Below, piece by piece: positions 34,224 to 43,396 of a stretch of DNA of 64,000 nt. Each line of letters begins with the position of its first letter. Position 1 is the first letter of the stretch. Where the stretch lies: contig NZ_JAPEMT010000002.1 of NCBI RefSeq assembly GCF_026342435.1, forward strand, positions 744,001 to 808,000, in the 5' to 3' direction. The notes below the pieces were generated by a model, which was not told the DNA's origin, ran no database searches, and saw only the letters and a program-made list of their open reading frames with translations. A program made the translations under genes and the position numbers. The stretch is from Streptomyces sp. NBC_00237. Lineage in GTDB: Bacteria > Actinomycetota > Actinomycetes > Streptomycetales > Streptomycetaceae.

Positions 34224-35159
34224 ATGGTGGTGAAAAAGCGACACACGCCTCTTTCTGGCACTCCGGGCATCCCCGCCATCCCCGAGGTCCGGTTCCACGC
34301 GCCCGGTGGGGCACCGGCCGGGATGGAGGTCCTGACCCTCGCCACGCTCCGCGCGAACGCCTGCGCCGACTCGATCTCCGCCACCCATCGCCCCGACTTC
34401 CACCACCTTCTCCGGCTGGAGAGCGGCTCGCTCCCCCTGATGGTCGACTTCGCGTCGTACCGGATGCTGCCGGGCGAGTGGCTGTGGGTGCGGCCCGGGC
34501 AGGTGCACCGCTGGGACGATCTGTACGGGGCGGAGGGCACGCTCGTCCTCTTCGAGGCGGGTTTCCCGGACCCCGCGACGAGTACGGCAGCACGGCTGGA
34601 CGATCCTTTCGGTCCGACGGTACGACGCCTCTCGGAGGCGGGCGACGCGGCGGCCCGGCGGGCCCTGGACCAGCTGCACCAGGAGTACCGGGCGCTGCGC
34701 GGTGCGGACCCGGACGCCCAGGGCGCCTGGCTCCCGCCCGACGCCCACCTCTCCGTACTGCGCCACCTCCTCGCCGTACTGCTGCTGCGCCTCGCGCACA
34801 CCGGGGAGCAGTCGGCGGGCTGCGACAGCCCGGACGCGTTCCTGCGCTTCCGGGCGGCGGTGGAACGGGACTTCGCGCGCACGCGGCGCGTCGACGACTA
34901 CGCGCGGGAGCTCGGGTACGCGGCGCGCACCCTGTCGCGGGCGACGCTGTCGGCGGCCGGGGTCGGCGCGAAGGAGTTCATCGACCGGCGGGTGGTGCTG
35001 GAGGCCAAGCGGCTGCTCGCGCACAGCGACCACAGCGCGTCCCGGGTGGCGGCCCTGCTCGGCTTCCGGGACGCGGCGAACTTCGGGAAGTACTTCCAAC
35101 AGCGCACCGGGGAGAGCCCGTTGGCCTTCCGCACCACGGCACGAGGCGGCGCCGTCTAG
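34224..35159 (+). CDS. AraC-family transcriptional regulator
   Basis: This 311-aa protein has an N-terminal cupin-like sensing domain (FHHLLRLESGSLPLMVD, then LPGEWLWVRPGQVHRW) and a C-terminal double HTH (VDDYARELGYAARTLSRAT, then SASRVAALLGFRDAANFGKYF). It is divergent from the NAD(P)H-binding gene with a 123-base gap that should hold their operator. Confidence 0.9.
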   Translation: MVVKKRHTPLSGTPGIPAIPEVRFHAPGGAPAGMEVLTLATLRANACADSISATHRPDFHHLLRLESGSLPLMVDFASYRMLPGEWLWVRPGQVHRWDDLYGAEGTLVLFEAGFPDPATSTAARLDDPFGPTVRRLSEAGDAAARRALDQLHQEYRALRGADPDAQGAWLPPDAHLSVLRHLLAVLLLRLAHTGEQSAGCDSPDAFLRFRAAVERDFARTRRVDDYARELGYAARTLSRATLSAAGVGAKEFIDRRVVLEAKRLLAHSDHSASRVAALLGFRDAANFGKYFQQRTGESPLAFRTTARGGAV

Positions 35160-35292
35160 GACTTCAGCGCCGGAGAGGCCCCGGCCCGGTCGGTCATGGA
35201 CGAGCGCTGGCGGGGGCGGCGCGCCTTCCGTGGGCGGAGGATCCGGCGGGGTCTCACTGACTCCAGCCTTTCACTGACTCCCGCGCGGAGCC
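35160..35292. other. Convergent spacer, GC-rich repeat remnant
   Basis: 133 bases between the convergent AraC and thioesterase stops. The start (TTCAGCGCCGGAGAGGCC) resembles the 3'-end repeat seen at 50232 and 58047. No gene is supported. Confidence 0.45.
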
Positions 35293-35760
35293 CTACCCGG
35301 ACTTCTGCACGGTGAGGACGGTCCCCTGCGCCACCGCGCACAGCGTCTCGACGCCCGCCTCGTCCGCCACGTACAGCTCGCACCGGCAGACCGCCTGGCG
35401 TCGCCCGCCGTGCACGGTGGAAGCGCGGGCTATCAGGGTGGTGCCGGTGGCGGGACGGATGTACTGGATGGAGAATCCGCCGGTCAGAACGGCGGGGCCG
35501 AGGGCCGAACCCGCTGCGAAGGTAAGGGCGTTGTCGGCCGCGTAGGCGAGGACACCGCCGTGCAGGAACCCGTTCTGCTGGCGCAGGTCGTCCCGGGCGT
35601 CCAGCTCCAGCACGGCGTCACCGCCGCCGAACGCGGTGATGCGGGCACCGAGCAGGACGCTGAACGGCTGTGCGTCCAACGTCTTCTGAGCAAGCGTCAG
35701 GTCAAACGTCACGGCGGCGTCCGGCGTGCCCGGTGCGGGAGGTTCAGTGGTGGGGTTCAT
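35293..35760 (-). CDS. Hotdog-fold thioesterase (PaaI-like)
   Basis: This 155-aa protein has the PaaI signature NGFLHGGVLAYAADNA and the following strand FSIQYIRPA, expected to hydrolyse acyl- or aryl-CoA thioesters. It starts 4 bases after the P450 stop, so the two are co-expressed. The P450-thioesterase pairing hints at a small oxidative pathway of unknown substrate. Confidence 0.87.
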   Translation of the reverse strand: MNPTTEPPAPGTPDAAVTFDLTLAQKTLDAQPFSVLLGARITAFGGGDAVLELDARDDLRQQNGFLHGGVLAYAADNALTFAAGSALGPAVLTGGFSIQYIRPATGTTLIARASTVHGGRRQAVCRCELYVADEAGVETLCAVAQGTVLTVQKSG

Positions 35761-35764
35761 GGCG

Positions 35765-36961
35765 TCACCACCGCACCGGCAGCTTGCGCACGCCCCTGAT
35801 GAGGAGTCCGGGAACCCATTCGACCGGGCCGCCGTCGGCGGCGAGGGCCAGGTCGGGGCAGCGTTCCAGCAGCGTACGGATGGCGATGCGGCCTTCCATG
35901 CGGGCCAGCGGGGCGCCCAGACAGAAGTGGATGCCGTGCCCGAAGGCCAAGTGGCCCTGCGGGGCGCGGTGGATGTCGAAGCGGTCGGGCTCGGGGTAGC
36001 GGTCGGGGTCCCGGTCGCCCGACGCGAGGGAGACCAGCACGGGCTTGCCTGCGGGAATGACCACTCCGCCGAGCTCCATGTCTTCCCGGGTGAACCTGAA
36101 GGTGGCGTTCTCCACGGGGCCCTCGTAGCGCAGCATCTCCTCCACGGCGCCATCGATCAGACCATCGAAGTCGGCTCGCAGGGCGGCGAGTTGATCGGGG
36201 TTGTCGAGCAGGGCGCGGACGCCGTTGGAGATCAGGTTGACGGTGGTCTCGTGTCCCGCGACGAGCAACAGGAAGGCCATGCCCACGAGTTCGTCGGGCG
36301 AGAGCTGATCGCCGTCCTCGTCGCGAGCCTTGATGAGCGCGCTCATCAGGTCTTCTCCGGGCGCGCGGCGCTTTTCCTCGATCAGTTCGACGAGGTAGCC
36401 GCCCATCTCGGAGACGGCGGCGGCGCTCGCCTCCGTACCGGTCGGCGCGACGACCTCGTTGGACCAGGCGCGGAAGCGGTCGCGGTCCAGGTCGGGAACG
36501 CCGAGGAGTTCACAGATGACCGTCATCGGCAGGGGGAAGGCGAGTGCGTCGATCAGGTCCGCCGCCCCTGTGGCGGAACTCCCCTTCGCGGTCATGGAGT
36601 TGACGAGGTCGTCGGCGATCTGCTGCACGCGCGGGCGCATCGCCTCGACGCGCCGCGCCGTGAACTCGCGGGCGACGAGCTTGCGCAGCCGGGTGTGGTG
36701 CGGCGGGTCGGTCTCCAGCATGTTGCTGCTCATGGCGGTCGCCTGCTCGGGGTCCCAGAGCTCGGAGTTGCGCCAGTTCTTGGAGAGCCGGGGGTCGGCG
36801 AGGGCCTTGCGGCCCTCCTCGTACCCGACGACCAGCCACATCTCGTCCACGTCGGCGGTACGGACGTGGTGCACGGGCCCGGCCTCGCGCAGCTTCTCGT
36901 AGTACGGGTACGGATTCGCCGTGAAGTCCTCGGTCCGGTCCCGCAGATCCACGATCGCCAT
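35765..36961 (-). CDS. Cytochrome P450 (CYP107-like)
   Basis: This 398-aa P450 has I-helix VAGHETTVN, the EEMLRYEGP helix-K region and heme-binding FGHGIHFCLGAPLARME. It is a typical soluble class I P450 needing a ferredoxin and reductase from elsewhere. It is first gene of a two-gene unit with the thioesterase. Its 5' region contains a long hexanucleotide repeat. Confidence 0.93.
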   Translation of the reverse strand: MAIVDLRDRTEDFTANPYPYYEKLREAGPVHHVRTADVDEMWLVVGYEEGRKALADPRLSKNWRNSELWDPEQATAMSSNMLETDPPHHTRLRKLVAREFTARRVEAMRPRVQQIADDLVNSMTAKGSSATGAADLIDALAFPLPMTVICELLGVPDLDRDRFRAWSNEVVAPTGTEASAAAVSEMGGYLVELIEEKRRAPGEDLMSALIKARDEDGDQLSPDELVGMAFLLLVAGHETTVNLISNGVRALLDNPDQLAALRADFDGLIDGAVEEMLRYEGPVENATFRFTREDMELGGVVIPAGKPVLVSLASGDRDPDRYPEPDRFDIHRAPQGHLAFGHGIHFCLGAPLARMEGRIAIRTLLERCPDLALAADGGPVEWVPGLLIRGVRKLPVRW

Positions 36962-37068
36962 GATTCGCCTCTCCGTCGAGCCGGGGCCCGCCCCTCGGTT
37001 CCGGCTTCCGGGTCAGCCTACGCGGGCCGCCGTTCGGTCTCCGTCAGCCCCTGCCTGCGCGCCTGCCC

Positions 37069-37157
37069 CTGCCTCTGCCTCTGCCTCTGTCTCTGCCTCT
37101 GCCTCTGCCTCTGCCTCTGTCTCTGTCTCTGTCTCTGTCTCTGTCTCTGTCTCTGTC
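37069..37157. repeat. Hexanucleotide array CTG(C/T)CT, 14 units
   Basis: Fourteen uninterrupted 6-base units alternate CTGCCT (seven copies) and CTGTCT (seven copies), the CTGTCT units filling the end next to the response-regulator stop codon. It fills the gap between the P450 and the regulator. Length change here would alter the P450 leader or regulator 3' end without breaking either gene. Confidence 0.95.
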
Positions 37158-37836
37158 AACCCTCCGTGGAGTCCAGCAGTCCGGCGTCGTGGGCGAGCAG
37201 GGCGATCTGGACCCGGTTGTTCAGGCCGAGTTTGGCGAGGATGCGGGAGACGTGGGTCTTCACCGTGGGGACGCTCAGGTACAGCTCGGCGGCGATCTCC
37301 GCGTTGGAGCAGCCTCGGCCGACCGCGACGGCGACCTCGCGTTCACGCTCGGCGAGGAGGTCCAGCCTGCTCCGGGCGCGGCCCTTGCGGTCCTCGGTGC
37401 CGCCGGTACCGGCGACGTGGGAGATGAGCTGCTGGGTGACCGCCGGGGACAGCACCGGGTCGCCCGCGGCCACCCGTCGTACCGCGGTCACGATTTCGGC
37501 GGGCGGGGTGTCCTTGAGGACGAACCCGGCCGCCCCTGCGCGGAGGGCGCGCAGCACCTGTTCGTCGGCGTGGAAGGTGGTGAGGACGACGACTTCGGGG
37601 GCGTCGGCCTCGGCGCGTACCGCTTCGGTGGCGGTGAGGCCGTCGACCACCGGCATCCGGATGTCCATCAGGACGACATCGGGCTTCAACTGTGCGATGG
37701 CCTGCGGCACTTGGGAGCCGTCGGATGCCTCGCCGACGATCTCGATGTCGTCGGCGCCGCCGAGCATGAAGGTGAGTCCGGCGCGCACGAGGGGGTCGTC
37801 GTCCACCAGGAGGAGTCTGATCGGGGTGGTGGTCAT
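37156..37836 (-). CDS. NarL/LuxR-family response regulator
   Basis: This 226-aa regulator has receiver residues intact (LLLVDDDPLVRAG, phospho-Asp in VVLMDIRMPVVDG, Lys in FVLKDTPP) and a LuxR HTH (LAEREREVAVAVGRGCSNAEIAAELYLSVPTVKTHVSRIL). It is 49 bases downstream of its kinase gene. The target genes are unknown. Confidence 0.94.
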   Translation of the reverse strand: MTTTPIRLLLVDDDPLVRAGLTFMLGGADDIEIVGEASDGSQVPQAIAQLKPDVVLMDIRMPVVDGLTATEAVRAEADAPEVVVLTTFHADEQVLRALRAGAAGFVLKDTPPAEIVTAVRRVAAGDPVLSPAVTQQLISHVAGTGGTEDRKGRARSRLDLLAEREREVAVAVGRGCSNAEIAAELYLSVPTVKTHVSRILAKLGLNNRVQIALLAHDAGLLDSTEG

Positions 37837-37885
37837 GATGCTCCCGGCGGCCGAAGCGAGGGGGTCGTCGTGCGCGAGGCGTTCG

Positions 37886-39163
37886 TCATGGTCCCCACGG
37901 TAGCCAGGCGCAGATCCGGAACCCTCCGTCGGGTTCGCGCGCGTGGTCGAGGCGGCCTCCGGCGAGTGCGGCGCGCTCGGTGAGGCCGATGAGTCCCTGG
38001 CCCGACCCGGGAACCCGGGGGACGTCGCCCTCGGGCGCGGGGTTGTGGATGGAGACGGTGATGCCGCCGCCGGGGCGGCCCGAGACGGCGAGCGCGACCT
38101 CGGCTCCGGGGGCGTGCTTACGGGCGTTGGTGAGGGCTTCCTGGGCGATGCGGTAGACGTTGCGGCCGACCGCCGAGGGGACGGCTTCGGGATCGGCGAT
38201 GCGGTTGTCGAGAGTGACCTTCATGCCTGCCTGGCGGGACTCGGCGACCAGGGCGTCGAGGGTGACGAGGGTGGGCTGCGGGCGGTCCTCGTCGCCGGTG
38301 CCGGGGCTGCGCAGGACGCCGATGATCTCGCGGAGGTCCTGGAGTGCTTCGTGGGCGCTGTCGCGGATGACCCCGGCGGCGCGGGCGACCTCGGCGGGCG
38401 GGGCGTCGGGCCGGAATTCCAGGGCTCCGGCGTGCACGCTGAGGAGGGTCAGCCGGTGGGCGAGTACGTCGTGCATCTCGCGGGCGATGGCCTCGCGGGC
38501 GAGCCTCTGGGCCTGCTCGGCGCGGAGTGCGGCCTCGGTCTCGGCGCGTACGGTGCGCTCGCGCAGCGAGGCGACGAGTTGGCGGCGGGCACGGACGAAC
38601 ATGCCCCAGCCGACGACCAGCAGGGTGATCACCACGGTGACGACCAGCGCGGCCCGCAGGGAGACCGTCGGGTCGGGGCGCAGCCAGGACTGGAGCGCCC
38701 CGGTGGCCAGCGAGCAGGCGGCCAGGGAACCCGCCACCTTGAACGGGCGGTGGACGGTGACCCCGAACAGTGCGATGACCATGGCGCCCGAGCAGGTCGG
38801 CGCGACGGCGGACACCGCGGCGAGGGCCGCCGCCACACCGGTCGGCCAGCGCCGCCGCAGCCAGAGGGCGCAGCAGGCGAGGGCTCCGACGATCTGGTCG
38901 AAGAGCAGCACGACGCGGGACTCGCCGAGGTCCGTCACGGTCTCCATCGCCATGATTCCGACCGCTGCGGCGAGGAGGAACATCAGGAGGTCGACGATCC
39001 AGTCCCGCAGGGTACGGCGCGGCCGACGGCCGGTGCCGCCGTCGGGCACGGAACCGCTCACACGGTCCCGTCCCCGGCCACCCTTGTCGTCGCCCCCGTC
39101 GCCGGGCAGCTCGGATCCGCCCATCGCCGACGGCAGCAGCCACCGGTACTCCTGTCCGCTCAT
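37886..39163 (-). CDS. Membrane sensor histidine kinase (HisKA_3)
   Basis: This 425-aa kinase has about 4-6 transmembrane segments in the first half, the phospho-acceptor His in AREMHDVLAHRL, an N-box YRIAQEALTNARKHAPG and a G-box GSGQGLIGLTERA. There is no extracellular sensor domain, so it may sense membrane state. Start 39163 (MSGQEYRW) is the longest sensible one but has a weak ribosome site; 39124 is possible. It pairs with the regulator downstream. Confidence 0.9.
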   Translation of the reverse strand: MSGQEYRWLLPSAMGGSELPGDGGDDKGGRGRDRVSGSVPDGGTGRRPRRTLRDWIVDLLMFLLAAAVGIMAMETVTDLGESRVVLLFDQIVGALACCALWLRRRWPTGVAAALAAVSAVAPTCSGAMVIALFGVTVHRPFKVAGSLAACSLATGALQSWLRPDPTVSLRAALVVTVVITLLVVGWGMFVRARRQLVASLRERTVRAETEAALRAEQAQRLAREAIAREMHDVLAHRLTLLSVHAGALEFRPDAPPAEVARAAGVIRDSAHEALQDLREIIGVLRSPGTGDEDRPQPTLVTLDALVAESRQAGMKVTLDNRIADPEAVPSAVGRNVYRIAQEALTNARKHAPGAEVALAVSGRPGGGITVSIHNPAPEGDVPRVPGSGQGLIGLTERAALAGGRLDHAREPDGGFRICAWLPWGP

Positions 39164-39321
39164 ACGTACAAAACTACGCAGGTGGGAGCGGTGCGGACCG
39201 CCATTGCCCCGAGGGAGCGACCAAAGTCGCACCGGCGGCGACTTTGGGCATGCCCCCGCCCCGGTCCGGCATCCCCAAGGACGATGGCGGGGTCCTGCCC
39301 CGGCGGACCAGAGTGACGGCC

Positions 39322-39618
39322 ATGAAGCGAATCTTCGAGGTCGTCGGTTTCCTGCTGACGCTGTGGGGCGTGGGCGGGCTCGTCCATGAGTGGTTCGACT
39401 GGTTCAAGCTGTGGCAGTTCGTGGACAGGCTGGGCTGGTTCGAGGGCTACGAGGTCTACGCGAACATCGTGCTCGCGGTGGCGGGCATCGCACTGATGAT
39501 CGCGTCCGAACGCGTCGGCCGGAGCACCGGTCCCGGTGTCAGCAGCGGTACGGGCACCGAGGCACGCAGCCCCGGCGTCGTCACGCGGAAGTCCCCGGGC
39601 GGCGACGGAAGCCCCTGA
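39322..39618 (+). CDS. Small two-helix membrane protein
   Basis: This 98-aa protein has two hydrophobic helices (about 5-22 and 42-60) around an aromatic segment (HEWFDWFKLWQFVDRLGWFEGYE), and a low-complexity polar tail. I know no function. It is convergent with the EamA transporter and upstream-divergent from the kinase. Confidence 0.7.
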   Translation: MKRIFEVVGFLLTLWGVGGLVHEWFDWFKLWQFVDRLGWFEGYEVYANIVLAVAGIALMIASERVGRSTGPGVSSGTGTEARSPGVVTRKSPGGDGSP

Positions 39619-39622
39619 GCCG

Positions 39623-40555
39623 TCACTCCGTGCGGGCCGGGGACGCCGCGCGACGTCCCCACGCCGTACCCGCCAGCACGAGCACCCCGCCCACCAGGCC
39701 GAGCGCCCCGAGCCGTTCCCCGCCGACGGCGATGCCGACCGCCGCCGCCCACAGGGGTTCCGTACCGAGCAGCAGGCTCACCCGGGACGGCGAGGTCCGC
39801 CGCACCGCCCACATCTGCACGGCGAACGCGAACAGCGTGCAGAACACGGACAGGAACAGCAGGCCCGCCCACTCCCCCGCCCCGAACCCGGCCGCGACCT
39901 CCCACGGCGAGGGCCCGGTCCCGGGCGCGGCGGCCAGCACCGCGAACACCGCCACCGCCGCGCCGAGTTGGACGGTGGTCAGGGACAGCGCGTCGGCGTC
40001 CTGGACCACCTCGGCCCTGGCCATGAACAGCACGTGCGCGGTACGGGCGAGGGCGGCCAGCAGCATCAGCAGGTCCCCGAGCGAGGGCTCGGTGAAGCCA
40101 CCGCCCTGCGTCAGCAGCACCACGCCCAGCACGGAGAGCCCTGCGGCGGCCAGGAACCCCCGTGAGGGCGCCGTCCTGGTGACGGCGGCCTCGGCGAGCG
40201 GCGTGAAGATCATCGTGAGGCTGATGATGAGCCCCGCGTTGGTTGCCGAGGTGTGTACGACTCCGTAGGTCTCCAGCAGGAAGATCCCACTGAGGACGAG
40301 GCCGAGGAGTCCGGCACCCCGCCACTGCGCCGCGCTGAGTGCCCGCAGCTTCCGCCGGCCGACGACCGCGAGCACGGGCAGCACGATCGCGAACCGGAGC
40401 ACCAGCACCGCGACGACGGTCTGCGCGGTGGTGATCTCCTTGGCGGCGAGGTAGCTGGCACCCCAGACCACCGCCACTCCCAGCACGGGAAGATCGGCGA
40501 ACCGGGCCGCGCGGGCGGGCGCGGGGGCGAGTACGGCGGACGGCACGGCGGCCAC
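39623..40555 (-). CDS. EamA/DMT-family transporter
   Basis: This 310-aa membrane protein has ten helices and two EamA halves (GVAVVWGASYLAAKEITTAQ, and later FAVQMWAVRRTSPSRVSLLLGTEPLWAA), typical of drug/metabolite exporters. GTG 40555 has TTGGAG about 9 bases upstream; GTG 40618 would add 21 residues but lacks a ribosome site. The substrate is unknown. Confidence 0.87.
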   Translation of the reverse strand: MAAVPSAVLAPAPARAARFADLPVLGVAVVWGASYLAAKEITTAQTVVAVLVLRFAIVLPVLAVVGRRKLRALSAAQWRGAGLLGLVLSGIFLLETYGVVHTSATNAGLIISLTMIFTPLAEAAVTRTAPSRGFLAAAGLSVLGVVLLTQGGGFTEPSLGDLLMLLAALARTAHVLFMARAEVVQDADALSLTTVQLGAAVAVFAVLAAAPGTGPSPWEVAAGFGAGEWAGLLFLSVFCTLFAFAVQMWAVRRTSPSRVSLLLGTEPLWAAAVGIAVGGERLGALGLVGGVLVLAGTAWGRRAASPARTE

Positions 40556-40995
40556 GGCGAGGTCTCCAACGGGCGGTGCGGTGTGGAGACTTCGGCGGCT
40601 CGCACGCGGAGCGCTCACCGTACCGGGCGGACGATCTTCCCGGAATGGGGGTTCCACCAGGCGGACGGCCCCGGCGGGAGCCCTGCCCGGACCTCGGCTC
40701 CGCACCCCAGCTGCCCCGGTGGGAGACGTACGACAGGCGGACGGTCCTGCCCGGTCACCCCGAAGCCGCCCGGACCCGTCAGGCGCCCGCCGTTCGGCGA
40801 GGACGACGTCGATGTCCAACGGCTGAGGATTCAGAGGGTTTAACGGATTCAGCGGAGGCCCCGGCGGCGGCCTGCGCAGCGCCTCACTGAGATCTACTTG
40901 TCCACGAAGGACCCGAAGTCGACGCCCGCTGGTTTGCGCTGGGTCATACACCTCCCTTCCGTGAGAAGGCACCGTCCCGAAGGCTTTGAAAAACC
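40556..40995. other. Intergenic region, no gene supported
   Basis: 440 bases between the EamA start and the acyltransferase stop. It contains short GC-rich stretches and a less GC-rich patch around 40880-40975. Open frames here have no ribosome sites and poor codon pattern. It should include the EamA promoter. Confidence 0.5.
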
Positions 40996-42186
40996 CTACC
41001 CGGGCCCACTGACAATGGGCCCGCCGGACTCCCGCTGCACCACCACCGGGGCTGTGACCAGTGTGTACGCGGCCAGTGACAGCGAGGCGACGGCCAGCCA
41101 GGACAACAGGACCGGCGGTCTGAGCACCGTGTACCGCAGCGGCTTCTCGACCGCCCGGTACATCACGACGGCCAGCCCGAGCGACACGACGAACGCGACC
41201 GCCCCGCGCACCGCGAGCGGCAGCCCGGGACGGGCCAGGGAGAGGAGGACCCAGACCGGCCAGTGCCAGAGGTAGAGGCTGTAGCTGACCCTGCCCAGTG
41301 CGGGAAGGGCCCGCATCGGCCCCCGGAGCAGCGCCCGATGGAGGGGTGTGGGCCGGTCGAGCGCGGCGATCAGGAGTGCGGCGGCAAGCCCGGCGAGGGG
41401 CAACTGCCAGTGCGGGAGAGCGGCTTGCCCGAGGCGTGCCACGCCCCAGACACCGGCCAGGACCAGCGCCGCCGCCGTGCCGAGCACCGGCACGGCCTTC
41501 CTCGGCAGGCGACGTGGGGCGAGGGCGACGGCCGCGCCGAGGAGCAGCGCCCCCGACCTGGTGTCCGTACCGAGGTAGGAACGGTCCGGGGCCGACGGGT
41601 CGAAGAGGGCGGCGGCCAGGACGTACGAGACGCAGGCCCCGGCCACGCAGAACCCGGTGGACACCCACGGCCGCCGGAACAACGGATCCACTCTCCGCCC
41701 GCCGGGAAGCAGCAGGAGAAGAACGAGCAGGGGCGGCCAGAGCAGGTAGAACTGCTCCTCGACCGACAGGGACCACAGGTGGGCGAGCGGTGCGGCGTCC
41801 CGGCCGACGGACCAGTAGTCGACCTGGCCGTGGATCGCGTACCAGTTGGCGACTTCGGCGAGCGCGGCGAGGGTCTGGCCGTCGGTGGTGGTGCGCAGGG
41901 CGGGGTACTGCCCGTCGGCCAGCCAGAGTTGCACGCCGATGAGGACGGCGAGCAGGGCAGGCAGGAGGCGTTTGGCGCGGCGCAGCCAGAACCGGCCCAG
42001 TCGGATGCGCCCGGTCGCGGCGTGCTCGCGGAGCAGCAGGCGGGTGATGACGAAGCCGGAGAGGACGAAGAAGAGGTCGACGCCGAGGAATCCGCCGGGC
42101 AGCCCCCCTTGGTAGTGGAAGGCGACGACCCCGAGGACCGCACAGGCCCGGAGGCTGTCGAGGGCGGGATTCCGCTGACGGGTCAT
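40996..42186 (-). CDS. Membrane acyltransferase (OafA/acyltransferase-3 family)
   Basis: This 396-aa polytopic protein begins NPALDSLRACAVLGVVAFHY and has the family His (AFHY), LFFVLSGFVITRLLLRE, and HLWSLSVEEQFYLLWPPLL. Such proteins O-acetylate cell-wall or surface glycans. Typical OafA proteins carry a fused SGNH domain; here the SGNH protein is encoded separately just upstream in the same operon (34-base gap). Confidence 0.91.
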   Translation of the reverse strand: MTRQRNPALDSLRACAVLGVVAFHYQGGLPGGFLGVDLFFVLSGFVITRLLLREHAATGRIRLGRFWLRRAKRLLPALLAVLIGVQLWLADGQYPALRTTTDGQTLAALAEVANWYAIHGQVDYWSVGRDAAPLAHLWSLSVEEQFYLLWPPLLVLLLLLPGGRRVDPLFRRPWVSTGFCVAGACVSYVLAAALFDPSAPDRSYLGTDTRSGALLLGAAVALAPRRLPRKAVPVLGTAAALVLAGVWGVARLGQAALPHWQLPLAGLAAALLIAALDRPTPLHRALLRGPMRALPALGRVSYSLYLWHWPVWVLLSLARPGLPLAVRGAVAFVVSLGLAVVMYRAVEKPLRYTVLRPPVLLSWLAVASLSLAAYTLVTAPVVVQRESGGPIVSGPG

Positions 42187-42219
42187 CGGGGAGAAGTCGT
42201 CCGGAGCAACGGCGGGCGG

Positions 42220-43158
42220 TCAGTGCTTCGGCGCGGAAGCGGGGGCGGACTTCGAAGCAGAACCGGGGGCGGACTTCGAAGCGGAACCGGGGGCGGACTT
42301 CGGGACGAACATCGAGTTGAGCGCCCACTTGGCCAGCCGGTCGCGGACGGCGGTGGCGGGGTGGCCGGTCTCGTCGTAGACGGCCCTGCCGTCGGTGTCG
42401 AACGGGCAGCCGTGGTCGTTGCAGAGCTGGGCTCGCAGGTCGAGCAGGCCGCCGCCCGTGCGGGCCTGGCGGGCGGCGGCCGCGTAGATCTCGTCGTTGA
42501 GCACGAGAGCCCGGTCGCGGTATTCGGGATTCGCCGTGGCCTTGGAGTTCATGAGGAAGACCGTGGCCCCGCCTGCGGAGAGGATGCGGGCACCGCGTCC
42601 CAGATTGTCGGCGAAGAGCTTGCGGTAGACGGGATCGACGGCATCACGGGTCCGCGCGGAGTCGTCGATCTGCTGGGGGGCGAGGTCCCACTGGGCGGTC
42701 ATCAGGAGTACGGCGTCGGGGCGGTGCTCGGCGACGTAGCGCGCCCAGTTCTCCGGCCAGTTGCGACACTCGGGCGAGGCTTCCGGGGCGGCGGCCTGCA
42801 TGATGCCGCAGCCGCCGAGTCCCGCATTGACGATCGTGTTGGCGTGGGCGGCGACGGCGGCCATTCCGGTGCCGATGCTCGCCGCCCAGGAATCGCCGAC
42901 CACGAGGACTTTCTTGCCGCGCACGGCCGGGTCCAGCTTCTCCTGCCCGAACGGCGGGACGCCGGTGCCGAGGGGGCGGTCCTGTGCGGGAATCCCGGGT
43001 TCCGCACCCTGGAGGAGGGCCGTACCTCCTTGACGGGCAAGGGAGTACGGGGCGGCGGGCGAGGTGGCGTCCGGGCTCTGACCGGCCCCCGCGCAGGCGG
43101 TGGCCGAAGCGCCGCATGCGGTCATGAGGAGCGCGGCGAGGAACCTTCGACCAACCAT
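42220..43158 (-). CDS. Secreted SGNH-type esterase/acyltransferase partner
   Basis: This 312-aa protein has a signal peptide with lipobox-like ATACAG at about residues 20-25. SGNH block I is VLVVGDSWAASIG, and a Gly/Asn block (AGLGGCGIM) follows. It probably works with the acyltransferase-3 protein to pass acyl groups to extracytoplasmic glycans. The C-terminus is a KSAPGSAS repeat encoded by a 24-bp DNA repeat. Start 43158 has GGAGAG upstream. Confidence 0.85.
   Translation of the reverse strand: MVGRRFLAALLMTACGASATACAGAGQSPDATSPAAPYSLARQGGTALLQGAEPGIPAQDRPLGTGVPPFGQEKLDPAVRGKKVLVVGDSWAASIGTGMAAVAAHANTIVNAGLGGCGIMQAAAPEASPECRNWPENWARYVAEHRPDAVLLMTAQWDLAPQQIDDSARTRDAVDPVYRKLFADNLGRGARILSAGGATVFLMNSKATANPEYRDRALVLNDEIYAAAARQARTGGGLLDLRAQLCNDHGCPFDTDGRAVYDETGHPATAVRDRLAKWALNSMFVPKSAPGSASKSAPGSASKSAPASAPKH
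42241..42304. repeat. 24-bp repeat encoding KSAPGSAS in the SGNH gene
   Basis: GGGGGCGGACTTCGAAGC recurs at 42241 and 42265, with a partial third copy at 42289. The unit is a multiple of 3 and lengthens the C-terminal tail in frame. Confidence 0.9.
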
Positions 43159-43396
43159 TTCAGAACTCTCCGTAATTATCGGGAACTCAGAGTGATGGTC
43201 GCCCGTTGTCCAGGCAGCGGCAACCGGAAGGCGGCCGGAATCGGCACGGAGAGTGCGCACGAGGCACGCGAGAGGCAGCGGGGAAGGGGGTGGAGTCGGT
43301 GTCCGAATGGCGCCAGCACGGGATGCGGCAGGGAAGTTTCCTTGAATCCGCAAGCACCACTTCGGGCATGCGACAGACGCGGAAGAGGACAACGAG
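43159..43396. promoter_or_regulatory. Divergent promoter region, SGNH operon and SDR
   Basis: 238 bases with no supported gene. The last 20 bases hold the SDR ribosome site. No clear operator was recognised. Confidence 0.45.

Noticed and set aside
35165..35185. Third exact copy of the 21-bp 3'-end repeat
   Set aside because: Only partly similar (TTCAGCGCCGGAGAGGCC); mentioned as possible relative, not counted as a copy.
39623..42328. A single 901-aa minus-strand frame across 39623-42328
   Set aside because: Only its end (the EamA protein) looks coding; the rest is antisense or out of frame to the acyltransferase gene.
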